This document shows, one piece after another, positions 56,226 through 64,000 of a stretch of 64,000 nucleotides of DNA; the stretch's first letter is position 1, and each line of letters opens with the position of its first letter. Under the pieces are notes generated by a model. The model saw only the letters and a program-made list of their open reading frames with translations. It made no database searches and was not told the origin of the DNA. This DNA is from Bacillus sp. V2I10. GTDB taxonomy: Bacteria; Bacillota; Bacilli; Bacillales; Bacillaceae. The translations under genes were made by a program, and so were the position numbers. The stretch lies in assembly GCF_030817055.1 (NCBI RefSeq), contig NZ_JAUSYV010000001.1, positions 5,170,001 to 5,234,000 on the forward strand, given 5' to 3'.

Positions 56226-57740
56226 ATGATTATACAATTTGATCAACTAGAAAACCTTACTCTGCAGTATATTTTCGGACAAGCCTCTCAAAACATAACA
56301 AGCCTTGCTTTTCATTCAAAACAGGTCAAGCCCGGTGCCCTTTTTTTCAGCATTAAAGGCGAGGATCATGACGGACATCAGTATATTGATGAGGCCATTG
56401 CGCACGGAGCCGCTGCCGTTATCGGAACGAGCTTTGAAAAGCTTGAGCAGCTTAGCCGCGAGTATCCTGATCATACCTTCATTCTTGCTGAAGACGTCAG
56501 AGAAACAATGGCTCTTTTAGCAAAGATGTTTCATGATCATGCTGATGAAAAATTGAAAATCATTGGGGTGACCGGCACAAACGGTAAGACGACTGTTGCA
56601 GCCTATGTGCGCTCTCTTCTCACTTTATTAGATTTACCAGCAGGTTCAATCGGCACAACGGGAATATGGGCTTCGACTCATAAGCTTTTGTATAAAAAGA
56701 GTACGCCGACAACACCTGAATCCACTGATCTGCATAAAATCTTCCATGATTTGGCGGAGCTTGGGGACAAAGCAGCCGTTATGGAAGTTTCCTCAATCGC
56801 AACAGACCAAAAACGGGTGCACGGCATTGAATTTGATGCAGCGATTCTGACGAATTTTTCTGAAGAACACCTTGAATATCATAAAACGATTGATCACTAT
56901 AAAAAATGCAAACTGGCTCTATTTGATCAGGCTAAAACGGCTGTCATTAATCTCGATGACATCGAAATGGGCCTTGAGCTTTCCCGGACTTACAGCGGCA
57001 AAAAAATCACCTATAGCTTGTCTTCGCTGAGCGGAGCTGATCTATGGGCTGACAATATTCAATTCTCAGATATCGGAACTACGTTTGATCTTTTTTATAA
57101 CGGGAAGATTCATCAGGCAACTGCCCCTGTTTTCGGAACTTATAATATTGCAAATGCCCTTGCTGCCATATGTGCTGCCCTGCTGTTTAACTACCAAATG
57201 AAAGATATCCTTCGCGTTCTGCCGATGCTTGAGAGTCCAGAAGGCCGCTTCCAGGTTATAACCGGACCAGACAACAAGAAAATCATCCTGGATTATGCAC
57301 ACACGCCTGTTGCTCTTACCCGTCTGGTGGAAGAAGTAAAGAAAATGGATTACAACCGTCTGATTGTCATGATTGCAGGAATTGGCATCCGCGACTTTAA
57401 TAAAATGCCAAAGATGGCAGCAGCAATAGAAGGCCAAGCAGACGAAGTGATTGTAACAGTTGATCACCCCGGCCATCATGATCCGCAAATCATCATTGAT
57501 CAAGTGATGAAAGGATTTTCGGAACCGACAGCGCCAAACATCAGAGCTGCCCTTACCAGAAAAGAAGGAGTCATCGCTTCTCTGGCAGCAGGTGAACCTG
57601 ATGACATCATCCTCCTTACAAGCGGCTGCATAAATGGAGCGCAAATTGTAAAAGGAATAGAAGTTCCTCATTCAGACGAGGAAATCATCGAATCCCATTA
57701 TCAATCTTATTATCATGACTGCCATGAGCTTGAGGCATAA
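56226..57740 (+). CDS. Divergent MurE-like Mur ligase
   Basis: A 504-residue ATP-dependent ligase with the three-domain MurE plan: an N-terminal UDP-binding part (FHSKQVKPGALFFSIKGEDH), the central P-loop GVTGTNGKTTVAAYVRSLL (near 115), TTPESTDLHKI and MEVSSIATDQKRVHGIEFDA, then the C-terminal Rossmann domain (LDYAHTPVALTRLV). True MurE carries DNPR for meso-diaminopimelate and a GKGHE motif near the end; here they read TVDHPGHHDP and TSGCINGAQIVKG. It is therefore a paralogue with a different third substrate, not the housekeeping enzyme. A terminator overlaps its stop codon. Confidence 0.85.
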   Translation: MIIQFDQLENLTLQYIFGQASQNITSLAFHSKQVKPGALFFSIKGEDHDGHQYIDEAIAHGAAAVIGTSFEKLEQLSREYPDHTFILAEDVRETMALLAKMFHDHADEKLKIIGVTGTNGKTTVAAYVRSLLTLLDLPAGSIGTTGIWASTHKLLYKKSTPTTPESTDLHKIFHDLAELGDKAAVMEVSSIATDQKRVHGIEFDAAILTNFSEEHLEYHKTIDHYKKCKLALFDQAKTAVINLDDIEMGLELSRTYSGKKITYSLSSLSGADLWADNIQFSDIGTTFDLFYNGKIHQATAPVFGTYNIANALAAICAALLFNYQMKDILRVLPMLESPEGRFQVITGPDNKKIILDYAHTPVALTRLVEEVKKMDYNRLIVMIAGIGIRDFNKMPKMAAAIEGQADEVIVTVDHPGHHDPQIIIDQVMKGFSEPTAPNIRAALTRKEGVIASLAAGEPDDIILLTSGCINGAQIVKGIEVPHSDEEIIESHYQSYYHDCHELEA

Positions 57741-57756
57741 AAGCTCATGGCTTTTT
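57721..57756 (+). terminator. Terminator straddling the MurE-like stop codon
   Basis: An 11-bp perfect stem GCCATGAGCTT/AAGCTCATGGC with TTTTT after it. The first arm is coding, and the TAA lies in the loop. Confidence 0.9.
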
Positions 57757-57864
57757 GCTGCCTCCCGAATTATTTTAGGCTGTCTATGGGCATCTGCCCT
57801 GTCACTTCGGGCCTCTTTACGTAGGCTATTTAAGTATCATTACACAAAAAGGAGTGCAGTCCAT

Positions 57865-58239
57865 ATGAATCCATATCAGTTTTATCAAGGCTATGTCCCT
57901 CAGCAAACCGATTATTATATGAATTATCAATACAACCCTTATCAGCCGCAGCAAGTACAGGATCAATTTGATCCAGATCGCCAGCCGCCTCAATTTCAGT
58001 CCCTGGAAAGAAGAATCAATGCTTTAGAAAGACAAAACGAGCAGCAATCAAGAGAACTGAACCGTCAAAACCAGGAACTCAGAAATCTCAGAAGAGAGCT
58101 TAACCAAACAAATCAGGAAGTGAATCGACTTAACCAAGTAGTTGAACGCCATACAAGACGCTTGAACCGTTTAAACCAGCGCCTTCGTGCAGTTGAAAAC
58201 AGACTTAACATTCCGTTTACAGCTGAAGACGGATTTTAA
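57865..58239 (+). CDS. Coiled-coil protein with Tyr/Gln/Pro-rich head
   Basis: A 124-residue protein. The ATG at 57865 has AAAAGGAG nine bases before it; longer in-frame versions have no such signal. Residues 1-45 are rich in Tyr, Gln and Pro (NPYQFYQGYVPQQTDYYMNY), and 48-115 form one long coiled coil with Arg/Asn/Leu heptads (SLERRINALERQNEQQSREL, ELNQTNQEVNRLNQVVERHT). Such composition is seen in Bacillus spore coat or spore-surface proteins, but no named family was recognised. It stands alone between two terminators. Confidence 0.75.
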   Translation: MNPYQFYQGYVPQQTDYYMNYQYNPYQPQQVQDQFDPDRQPPQFQSLERRINALERQNEQQSRELNRQNQELRNLRRELNQTNQEVNRLNQVVERHTRRLNRLNQRLRAVENRLNIPFTAEDGF

Positions 58240-58244
58240 CCTGT

Positions 58245-58270
58245 AAAGCAGCCTTTTCGCTGCTTTTTTT
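58245..58270 (+). terminator. Intrinsic terminator after the coiled-coil gene
   Basis: AAAGCAGC/GCTGCTTT stem with a six-base loop and a run of seven T residues. Confidence 0.92.
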
Positions 58271-58291
58271 GTATGCCAAAATCCATCTGCT

Positions 58292-58320
58292 TTGTTATTA
58301 GCCGTTCGTTCTATTAAAAT
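58292..58320 (+). promoter_or_regulatory. Probable sigma-A promoter of lytST
   Basis: TTGTTA, a 17-base spacer and TAAAAT, ending 36 bases before the lytS start codon. Confidence 0.6.
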
Positions 58321-58356
58321 AAGATCATATTCTTTTTTATAAAAAGGAGCAGATGT

Positions 58357-60108
58357 ATGTTTGAACTGCTTATTACGATGCTCGAACGGCTTAGTATTAT
58401 TGTAACCATCGCTTTTATCCTAACGAGATTCCGTTTTTTCCGGAGCATGATCTATCAGGATCAGTTAAACCGCAGTCAGCAGTATACAGCCATTCTTTTC
58501 TTTGGTTTTTTCGGTATTATCGGCACATATTCAGGCTTGTCATTGAGTACGGAAACACTCGAGTTTAACCGCTGGGCATCAGGACTTGCATCTGATGAAG
58601 CTATTGCCAATTCCAGAGTCATCGGCGTCGTGCTTGCCGGACTTTTAGGAGGCTATAAGGTCGGCATAGGAGCTGGACTGATTGCGGGAATCCATCGCTT
58701 TACCCTTGGAGGATTTACAGCTCTTTCATGTGGACTTGCTTCTATTATTGCAGGTATTTTGGCAGGAGCTTTCTTCAAAAAAAATACCCACGTTAAGCTT
58801 TCTTCCGCTTTCCTTATTGGGGCATTAGCTGAAACGATTCAAATGGCGGTCATTCTCCTCGTGTCCCGCCCATTTGAAAAAGCACTCGTCCTTGTCGAAA
58901 TGATCGGGATTCCGATGATTCTCGCTAACGGCCTAGGATCTGCTCTTTTTCTGCTCATCATAAAAAATGTAGTCAATGAAGAAGAAAAAGCCGGTGCTCT
59001 GCAGGCTCAAAAAACACTGCGAATTGCTGATCAAACACTCGCCTATCTTCGAAGCGGCATGAATACACAATCCGCTCAGGCAGTTTGCCAAATTCTCCAT
59101 AAGGAAATTAAGACAAGCGCTGTTGCGATGACAAATAAAACTGAAATCTTGGCTCATGTCGGTCTCGGTGACGATCACCACTGTGTGAACAGCCCGATTC
59201 AAACGCAAATTACAAAAGATGTGATTCAAAGCGGGATACTTGTCCTTGCAAGTGATAGAACCATTCACTGCAGGGAAGCGGGGTGTCCTCTCGGTGCAGC
59301 TGTGATTGCACCTTTAAAACAACGCGGGGAAACCATCGGCACGATGAAATTTTATTTTCAATCAAAAAAAGAAATTACGGATATTGTCATGGAGCTGATT
59401 ACCGGCCTCAGCAGCCTGCTCAGCAATCAGCTTGAAATTGCAGAAGCGGATAAAGCCTATCAGCTCGCTAAAGAAGCTGAAATTAAGGCACTTCAAGCTC
59501 AAATTAGTCCTCACTTTCTTTTTAATTCATTAAACACGATTGTCTCTTTGATTCGGATTGATCCTGCAAAAGCAAGAAAACTTCTTGTCTCTCTGTCACA
59601 CTTTTTAAGATCCAACCTTAACGCAACGACAGTCGATATGACCACACTTGAGCAGGAGCTAAAGCATATAAAAGCATACCTGGCGATTGAGGAAACCCGG
59701 TTTGTTGACAAGCTGTCTGTTCATTATGAAATTGATGAAGATGCACTTTTTGTCAGACTTCCACCTTTAAGCCTGCAGCCCATTGTCGAAAATGCGGTAA
59801 AGCACGGGATTAAAGATAAAGAAGAAAACTGTGTGATCACCATTTCCGTACATAGAAAAGACGGAAAAACCTGCGTAAAAGTAGTAGATAACGGCCATGG
59901 AATGAGTACAGATCGGGCCGGCCATATCGGGAAAGAAACCGTGCAATCTGCACAAGGAACTGGTCTTGGTCTGTATAACGTCAACCGCAGATTAACGATG
60001 ATGTTCGGCAGTACTTCTGCTCTTCAAGTTAAAAGTGTGTTAGGTCACGGGACTGAGATCTGTTTTACGATTCCGCATACGGAGGGAAAAACGAATGGAG
60101 CCAATTAA
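58357..60108 (+). CDS. lytS: LytS/BtsS-type sensor histidine kinase
   Basis: A 583-residue membrane kinase of the LytS family. Residues 1-205 are the 5TMR-LYT sensor (six segments; LLGGYKVGIGAGLIAGIHRF and GLASIIAGILAGAFF), followed by a GAF domain with a CREAGCPLGAAVI pair of cysteines, and the kinase (QAQISPHFLFNSLNTIVSLI, His at 386; HATPase NAVKHGIKDKE, VDNGHGM, GTGLGLYNV). In E. coli BtsS and in Bacillus LytS, the ligand is extracellular pyruvate. The downstream cstA-type carrier supports that here. Its end overlaps lytT by 14 bases. A promoter lies 36 bases upstream. Confidence 0.92.
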   Translation: MFELLITMLERLSIIVTIAFILTRFRFFRSMIYQDQLNRSQQYTAILFFGFFGIIGTYSGLSLSTETLEFNRWASGLASDEAIANSRVIGVVLAGLLGGYKVGIGAGLIAGIHRFTLGGFTALSCGLASIIAGILAGAFFKKNTHVKLSSAFLIGALAETIQMAVILLVSRPFEKALVLVEMIGIPMILANGLGSALFLLIIKNVVNEEEKAGALQAQKTLRIADQTLAYLRSGMNTQSAQAVCQILHKEIKTSAVAMTNKTEILAHVGLGDDHHCVNSPIQTQITKDVIQSGILVLASDRTIHCREAGCPLGAAVIAPLKQRGETIGTMKFYFQSKKEITDIVMELITGLSSLLSNQLEIAEADKAYQLAKEAEIKALQAQISPHFLFNSLNTIVSLIRIDPAKARKLLVSLSHFLRSNLNATTVDMTTLEQELKHIKAYLAIEETRFVDKLSVHYEIDEDALFVRLPPLSLQPIVENAVKHGIKDKEENCVITISVHRKDGKTCVKVVDNGHGMSTDRAGHIGKETVQSAQGTGLGLYNVNRRLTMMFGSTSALQVKSVLGHGTEICFTIPHTEGKTNGAN

Positions 60109-60823
60109 AATCGTCATTGTGGATGATGAACGATACAGCCGCGATGAATTAAAACATTTATTAAGTGAATTTTCTTCTCTCCAGGTCATTGGAGAAGCCG
60201 ATACAGGTGAAGCTGCCGTCATGAAAACTCTGCAGCTTCAGCCTGATGTCGTTTTTCTAGACGTGGAAATGCCCAAAATGAACGGAATGGAAGCCGCGAA
60301 ATCACTGAGGGAATTAAAGAAGGTCCCGTTGATTGTATTTGCGACAGCCTATCCTCAATTTGCGGCAGAAGCCTTCAGATACGAAGCAATCGATTACTTG
60401 CTGAAGCCCTATGATGAAGAGCAGCTGAAGCAAACCGTCCAGCGAATTGAAAAACTGCTGCACCAGTCGAAAAGTCCTGAGAAAAGTTCCGCACCAGGAA
60501 AGCTTGCAGTAGACGCTGAAGGAGAAATTGTCTACCTTGAACCAAAGGATATTTTATATATGTACCGAGATGATAAAGTATCTAAAATCATAACAAAAAC
60601 AAAAAGCTATGATACAAAAACACCCTTAAAAGACTTAGAATCCCGTTTAGGTCCATATAGTTTCTTCCGTATACACAAAAGCTACCTTGTCAATTTGGAT
60701 TATGTGGCAAAGCTGAGTCCATGGTTCAATGGCGCCTATCAGCTTGAACTAGAAGGAACTGAGGAGATGCTGTCTGTCAGCAGGAATTATGTGAAGTCAC
60801 TGCGGGAGAGGCTTGAAATATAA
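60095..60823 (+). CDS. lytT: LytT/BtsR-type response regulator
   Basis: A 242-residue regulator: receiver domain (IVIVDDERYSRDELKHLL, phospho-Asp in VVFLDVEMPKMNG, Lys in DYLLKPYDEE) plus a C-terminal LytTR domain (LEPKDILYMYRDDKVSKI, FFRIHKSYLVNLDYVAKL, LSVSRNYVKSLRERL). LytTR domains bind pairs of short direct repeats about two DNA turns apart; three such repeats at 21-bp spacing lie 38 bases downstream of this gene, before cstA. GGAGGG inside lytS serves its ATG. It probably activates cstA upon pyruvate sensing by LytS. Confidence 0.94.
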   Translation: MEPIKIVIVDDERYSRDELKHLLSEFSSLQVIGEADTGEAAVMKTLQLQPDVVFLDVEMPKMNGMEAAKSLRELKKVPLIVFATAYPQFAAEAFRYEAIDYLLKPYDEEQLKQTVQRIEKLLHQSKSPEKSSAPGKLAVDAEGEIVYLEPKDILYMYRDDKVSKIITKTKSYDTKTPLKDLESRLGPYSFFRIHKSYLVNLDYVAKLSPWFNGAYQLELEGTEEMLSVSRNYVKSLRERLEI

Positions 60824-60832
60824 TTGTCTTTT

Positions 60833-60866
60833 AGAAAGCAAGGAAATTCTATGCTTTCTTTTTTTG
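60833..60866 (+). terminator. Intrinsic terminator of lytST
   Basis: GAAAGCA/TGCTTTC stem with an 11-base loop and an eight-T tail; it overlaps the first LytT-type repeat. Confidence 0.85.
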
Positions 60867-60911
60867 CATCTAAATCCCTTTTTTCTGCATGTTACTCCTC
60901 CTTTTCTGCAT
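60860..60911 (+). promoter_or_regulatory. Three LytT-type direct repeats, 21-bp period
   Basis: TTTTTTGCAT (60860-60869), TTTTCTGCAT (60881-60890) and TTTTCTGCAT (60902-60911) are in phase at exactly 21 bp, matching the ~9+12 bp arrangement of LytTR-domain binding sites. They stand just upstream of the -35 region of cstA. Confidence 0.7.
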
Positions 60912-60948
60912 CTTGGACACAAATCGTCCATAACTTGCTATAGTCCTT

Positions 60949-60970
60949 TATACTTATGTAAACGCATACA
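60949..60970 (+). promoter_or_regulatory. cstA -10 element and cre-like site
   Basis: TATACT (60949-60954) suits a -10; no good -35 is present, as expected of an activated promoter. TGTAAACGCATACA (60957-60970) matches TGWAARCGYTWNCW at 13 of 14 positions and would overlap the transcription start, allowing CcpA repression. Confidence 0.55.
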
Positions 60971-60996
60971 TTACTGATTATTCAAGGAGGGTTTCC

Positions 60997-62448
60997 ATGT
61001 ATACATTTCTAGCCGGTGTTATCCTTTTAATTGTTGGTTATTTTACGTACGGTAAATTTGTTGAAAAAGTGTTCGGTGTGAACGAGGGCAGAACGACTCC
61101 TGCCTTTACTCATCAGGACGGTGTTGACTACCTGCCGATGAACACGAAGAAAAATTCATTGATTCAGTTATTGAATATTGCGGGTGTCGGTCCGATCTTT
61201 GGCCCAATTATGGGAGCGCTTTATGGACCCGTTGCCTTCCTTTGGATCGTGTTCGGCTGTATTTTTGCAGGAGCCGTGCATGACTATCTAACAGGCATGA
61301 TCTCAATCCGCAACCGCGGTGCTCACTTACCCGAGCTTGCCGGAAAGTTTTTAGGAAAAGTGATGAAGCATGTTGTAAACGCATTCGCGATTCTTCTGCT
61401 TTTATTAGTAGGAACCGTTTTTGTTACAGCACCAGCCGGCCTGCTTTACAGCTTAATGAATGGCTGGGCAACAATGGGACTTATACTTGGAGCTATCTTC
61501 ATTTACTATATCTTGGCGACATTGCTTCCTATCGATAAAATCATCGGCAGATTCTATCCGATCTTTGGCGCATTGCTTTTAATCAGTGCGATTGGTGTTG
61601 GCGGAGGATTGGTGATTACAGGCGCTCCAATTCCAGAGCTTACCCTTGCTAATCTTCACCCTGATAATATTCCAATCTTTCCATTGCTGTTCTTGACGAT
61701 TTCCTGCGGGGCGCTGTCTGGATTTCATGCTACGCAAACGCCGATTATCTCAAGAACGACTCAAAATGAAAAACAGGGACGCAAGATTTTCTACGGCATG
61801 ATGATTGCTGAAGGGGTTATTGCGATGATCTGGGCTGCTGCAGCAATGAGCTTATTTGACGGCGGCACAGGCTTGAACGCGCTGCTTGCAGAAGGCGGTC
61901 CTGGTGCAGTAGTCAGCGAAGCTTCTACTCTTATGCTTGGAGCAATCGGAGGAACACTTGCCGTTCTTGGCGTTATTATCCTGCCTATTACTTCAGGAGA
62001 CACAGCTTTCCGAAGTGCACGTATGATTATTGCTGATTACTTCAATATTTCTCAAAAGAAAATCACAAGCCGCTTATGGATTGCACTTCCATTGTTCGTC
62101 ATCTCTTTTGTACTGACAAAAATTGATTTCACGATTCTATGGAGATACTTCTCATGGGCAAACCAATCGACAGCAGTTATAGCACTGTGGGTTGGCGCCA
62201 TGTACCTCTTCATTGCCAAGAAAAACTACTGGATTGCGATGATTCCGGGAATTTTCATGACGATGGTGACAGTGACTTACATCTTGAATGCTCCAATTGG
62301 ATTCGGGTTATCTATGAGTACTTCTTATATTGGAGCGGCTATTGCTACCATTGCTGTTATCGTTACTTTCTACATTGCAGCTAAGAAAGCAAGAGCCAAT
62401 AACCTTCCTCTTGAAGATGACGTTTCGGGCTGGAAGCAGGTATCGTAA
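60997..62448 (+). CDS. cstA: CstA family carrier, short form (probable pyruvate importer)
   Basis: A 483-residue membrane carrier with about 13 segments. It shares the CstA core with the 691-residue paralogue at 7.3-9.3 kb (NIAGVGPIFGPIMGALYGP, FAGAVHDYLTGMISIRNRGA, ISCGALSGFHATQTPIISRT) but lacks the long C-terminal part. Beside lytST, it parallels E. coli btsSR-btsT, a pyruvate uptake system, so pyruvate is the best guess for substrate. AAGGAGGG precedes the ATG. LytT-type repeats and a cre-like site lie upstream. Its stop overlaps a 49-residue membrane protein gene as TAATG. Confidence 0.91.
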   Translation: MYTFLAGVILLIVGYFTYGKFVEKVFGVNEGRTTPAFTHQDGVDYLPMNTKKNSLIQLLNIAGVGPIFGPIMGALYGPVAFLWIVFGCIFAGAVHDYLTGMISIRNRGAHLPELAGKFLGKVMKHVVNAFAILLLLLVGTVFVTAPAGLLYSLMNGWATMGLILGAIFIYYILATLLPIDKIIGRFYPIFGALLLISAIGVGGGLVITGAPIPELTLANLHPDNIPIFPLLFLTISCGALSGFHATQTPIISRTTQNEKQGRKIFYGMMIAEGVIAMIWAAAAMSLFDGGTGLNALLAEGGPGAVVSEASTLMLGAIGGTLAVLGVIILPITSGDTAFRSARMIIADYFNISQKKITSRLWIALPLFVISFVLTKIDFTILWRYFSWANQSTAVIALWVGAMYLFIAKKNYWIAMIPGIFMTMVTVTYILNAPIGFGLSMSTSYIGAAIATIAVIVTFYIAAKKARANNLPLEDDVSGWKQVS

Positions 62449-62597
62449 TGGGCTGCTGCAGTCCGAATTATCGGCAAACGGTTAATGAGGAAGAAGAAAA
62501 GCTAAATCGCAAGGGCAAAGATTGTGCGCCTTTGCTCTTAAAAATTGCAGGAAGTTTGGTGATCGCAGGCGGAACACTTGTTGTGATCCTTACGTAA
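62448..62597 (+). CDS. Small membrane protein coupled to short CstA, 49 residues
   Basis: Its ATG shares one base with the cstA stop (TAATG), so it is probably translated by re-initiation. It begins MGCCSPNYRQTVNEEEEKLN, has a charged middle and ends in one hydrophobic segment (LLLKIAGSLVIAGGTLVVIL). It does not resemble the YbdD-like partner of the long CstA except in being tiny and Cys-paired (CC near the N-terminus here, RCC at the C-terminus there). The function is unknown; a carrier subunit or regulator is a fair inference. A terminator starts at its stop codon. Confidence 0.75.
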   Translation: MGCCSPNYRQTVNEEEEKLNRKGKDCAPLLLKIAGSLVIAGGTLVVILT

Positions 62598-62631
62598 AAA
62601 AGCAGGTACCGATTATGGTTCCTGCTTTTTT
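62597..62631. terminator. Bidirectional terminator between cstA and yaaN
   Basis: AAAAAAGCAGG...CCTGCTTTTTT with inner TACC/GGTT pairing; serves both convergent units. Confidence 0.92.
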
Positions 62632-63680
62632 CATGCCTGAAGCTTCTGCTTTAGTTCTCTTTCTCTTGCCATCAGCTCAGCCTGTGTTTCCTCGCGGTTT
62701 CTTTTTCCGTCATCATGAATTCTCATCGTTTCTTGTATGGATGCTTGAAGATTTTCCTGTATTTCTTTTAAAGTCTCTAAATCAAATATGCTGCGCCGAG
62801 CTCCTCCAATAACGGCGGCCTGCTTTTGATAAAGTTCATTTGCAGGCTCTGAAATCTTTCTTCCAGCATCTGCTGCAGTTCTTTGTCTAATCAGAGTCAG
62901 CGCAATGGACACCTGATTCTTCCAAAGCGGGATCGCTGTTACAAGGGAGGATTGGATTTTTTCAGCAAGCTTATGATTTGTTTTTTGAATCATGCGGATT
63001 TGAGGTGCACTTTGTATCGTAATTTCCCTGCTGATTTTTAAGTCATACAGTCTCTGATCCAATTGATCAGCAAATTGAAGAAGATCCTCGACTTCCTGCT
63101 GCTTCATTGGATCATTCGAACCAAGACTCGCTTTTTTCAGATCAGGAATTGTTTTATCGTGAAGTTCTTCGAGCTTCATTTCTCCTGCTGCAATGTACAC
63201 ATTCAATGAGTGAAAATAGTCTTTGTTATTTTCATAGAGCCTGTCGAGCATCACATTATCTGATAAAAGCGTATTTTTGCTGCGCTCAAGCTTTACACTG
63301 ATTCTGTCGATCTGTGCCCCTGTTTTATGAAATCGGGAGAGAACCTCTTGAATGGATTTCTTTCGTTTTCCAAACAGACGCGCTAAAAAAGAGGTTTCTT
63401 CCTGCTGTAAATCCTCAGGATGAACCTCATTCAGGTTTTTCATGAATTCGTCGAGAATTTCACCAACCTGCCCTATATCCTTTCGCTGTACCTGCTCAAG
63501 CATCACATTTGAGAAAGCGAGGAGCTTGGATTGCGCCGGCAGTCCGTATGATACCAATAGAGCATGGTTTTTCGGATTAATTTGTTCGGCCAGCTTGTGT
63601 GCCCTGATTTTTTCTTCTTCAGATAGCACGTCGATAAGCCGTGACGTGTTAACTTGCTGAAATAAATCGATCTCGTTCAT
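62631..63680 (-). CDS. yaaN: TelA/YaaN family toxic-anion resistance-like protein
   Basis: A 349-residue, almost wholly helical cytoplasmic protein of the TelA (toxic anion resistance) family, to which B. subtilis YaaN and YceH belong. Family landmarks are FLARLFGKRKKSIQEVLSRF, the IQSAPQIRMIQKTNHKLAEK stretch and IPLWKNQVSIALTLIRQRTA. A direct role in tellurite resistance is unproven for most members. It overlaps the xpaC stop as ATGA, the same order as xpaC-yaaN in B. subtilis, which favours YaaN over YceH. Confidence 0.9.
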   Translation of the reverse strand: MNEIDLFQQVNTSRLIDVLSEEEKIRAHKLAEQINPKNHALLVSYGLPAQSKLLAFSNVMLEQVQRKDIGQVGEILDEFMKNLNEVHPEDLQQEETSFLARLFGKRKKSIQEVLSRFHKTGAQIDRISVKLERSKNTLLSDNVMLDRLYENNKDYFHSLNVYIAAGEMKLEELHDKTIPDLKKASLGSNDPMKQQEVEDLLQFADQLDQRLYDLKISREITIQSAPQIRMIQKTNHKLAEKIQSSLVTAIPLWKNQVSIALTLIRQRTAADAGRKISEPANELYQKQAAVIGGARRSIFDLETLKEIQENLQASIQETMRIHDDGKRNREETQAELMARERELKQKLQA

Positions 63681-64000
63681 TTAAATTTCCGGCTTTCATC
63701 GAGATGTTTCGTATCATTATTTGTTTTAATGGAATGCTTTGCTACATCAATTTCAAGATTAAGCTCATCGACATCATCCTGTACCATTGAGTACAACTCC
63801 TGTTCAATCAGACGCGTCAGTTCGTTTAATGTTTTTCTCGTCTCATTTAATGATTTCTCAAGCTCCCAATTCCTCTTTGGCTGAGAGGATAAAAAGACGT
63901 ATTTCTCAGTGAGAAGCACAGCAGAATCCAAATGAGAAAAGAAAAACTTCTCGGCTTTGTAAAAACGCCTCGGCTCTCTTATCGTCAGGCTGTAAATTCT
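63677..64000 (-). CDS. xpaC: XpaC-like protein, C-terminal part (5' end outside window)
   Basis: The visible 107 codons run open from the window edge. They read SLTIREPRRFYKAEKFFFSH, LDSAVLLTEKYVFLSSQPKR and a helical tail with ELTRLIEQELYSMVQDDVDE, matching the C-terminal half of XpaC, the '5-bromo-4-chloroindolyl phosphate hydrolysis' family (about 200 residues). The N-terminal membrane part lies beyond the edge. No start is assigned: an internal TTG at 63931 has continuous coding sequence before it. It is translationally coupled with yaaN downstream. Confidence 0.82.
   Translation of the reverse strand, partial: RIYSLTIREPRRFYKAEKFFFSHLDSAVLLTEKYVFLSSQPKRNWELEKSLNETRKTLNELTRLIEQELYSMVQDDVDELNLEIDVAKHSIKTNNDTKHLDESRKFK

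Overview
The window comes from a low-GC, endospore-forming Bacillaceae chromosome (Bacillus/Metabacillus-like). The evidence is Bacillus-type ribosome binding sites with ATG, GTG and TTG starts, many intrinsic terminators, and close relatives of Bacillus genes (YfmR, KinB, NaiP, YwcA/YwcB, LytS/LytT, YaaN/XpaC). Candidate CodY, CcpA (cre) and Spo0A sites agree. No rRNA, tRNA, CRISPR array or transposase was seen.

Layout. 0-7 kb: ABC-F protein YfmR (cut by the window edge), a VOC/flavodoxin-like pair, a secreted endonuclease, a small membrane protein and a DinG-like helicase with an N-terminal nuclease-like domain. 7-15 kb: CstA with its YbdD-like partner, a KinB-type sporulation kinase, a YwcB/YwcA symporter pair and a NaiP-like MFS carrier. 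15-20 kb: a complete livJHMGF branched-chain amino acid importer whose livH is frameshifted; a candidate CodY box overlaps its promoter. 20-26 kb: a DJ-1/PfpI protein, a heterodimeric ABC exporter and an AGCS alanine/glycine symporter. 26-28.3 kb: a glycerophosphodiesterase, then a scarred area with truncated ugpB-like and aldo/keto reductase genes on either side of an array of about fourteen 52-bp hairpin repeats. 28-35 kb: a split ThrE exporter, a large TPR-GTPase and a first type VII-like (WXG) cargo locus. 35-41 kb: a CitST/DctSR-type two-component system and the tctCBA tricarboxylate transporter, with a cre site and structured repeats between its genes. 41-48 kb: a glutaminyl-tRNA synthetase (unusual in Bacillaceae) and an NAD salvage cluster nrtR-pncA-pncB-nadD-nadE with palindromic candidate NrtR operators.

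48-55 kb is the most notable part: a polymorphic-toxin island. Two helical partner proteins precede a full-length LXG toxin with a C-terminal deaminase domain (HAE and CxxC motifs) and its probable immunity gene. Behind it lie three broken copies of the LXG linker region, alternating with other immunity genes and an orphan HNH-type toxin tip. This looks like a store of silent toxin/immunity cassettes.

55-64 kb: a 2-hydroxyacid dehydrogenase, a divergent MurE-like ligase, a coiled-coil protein, a LytS/LytT system next to a second, shorter CstA (probable pyruvate sensing and uptake, with three 21-bp-spaced candidate LytT sites) coupled to a 49-residue membrane protein, and yaaN/xpaC at the edge. 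Functions rest on motif and family recognition by eye; no database search was run.
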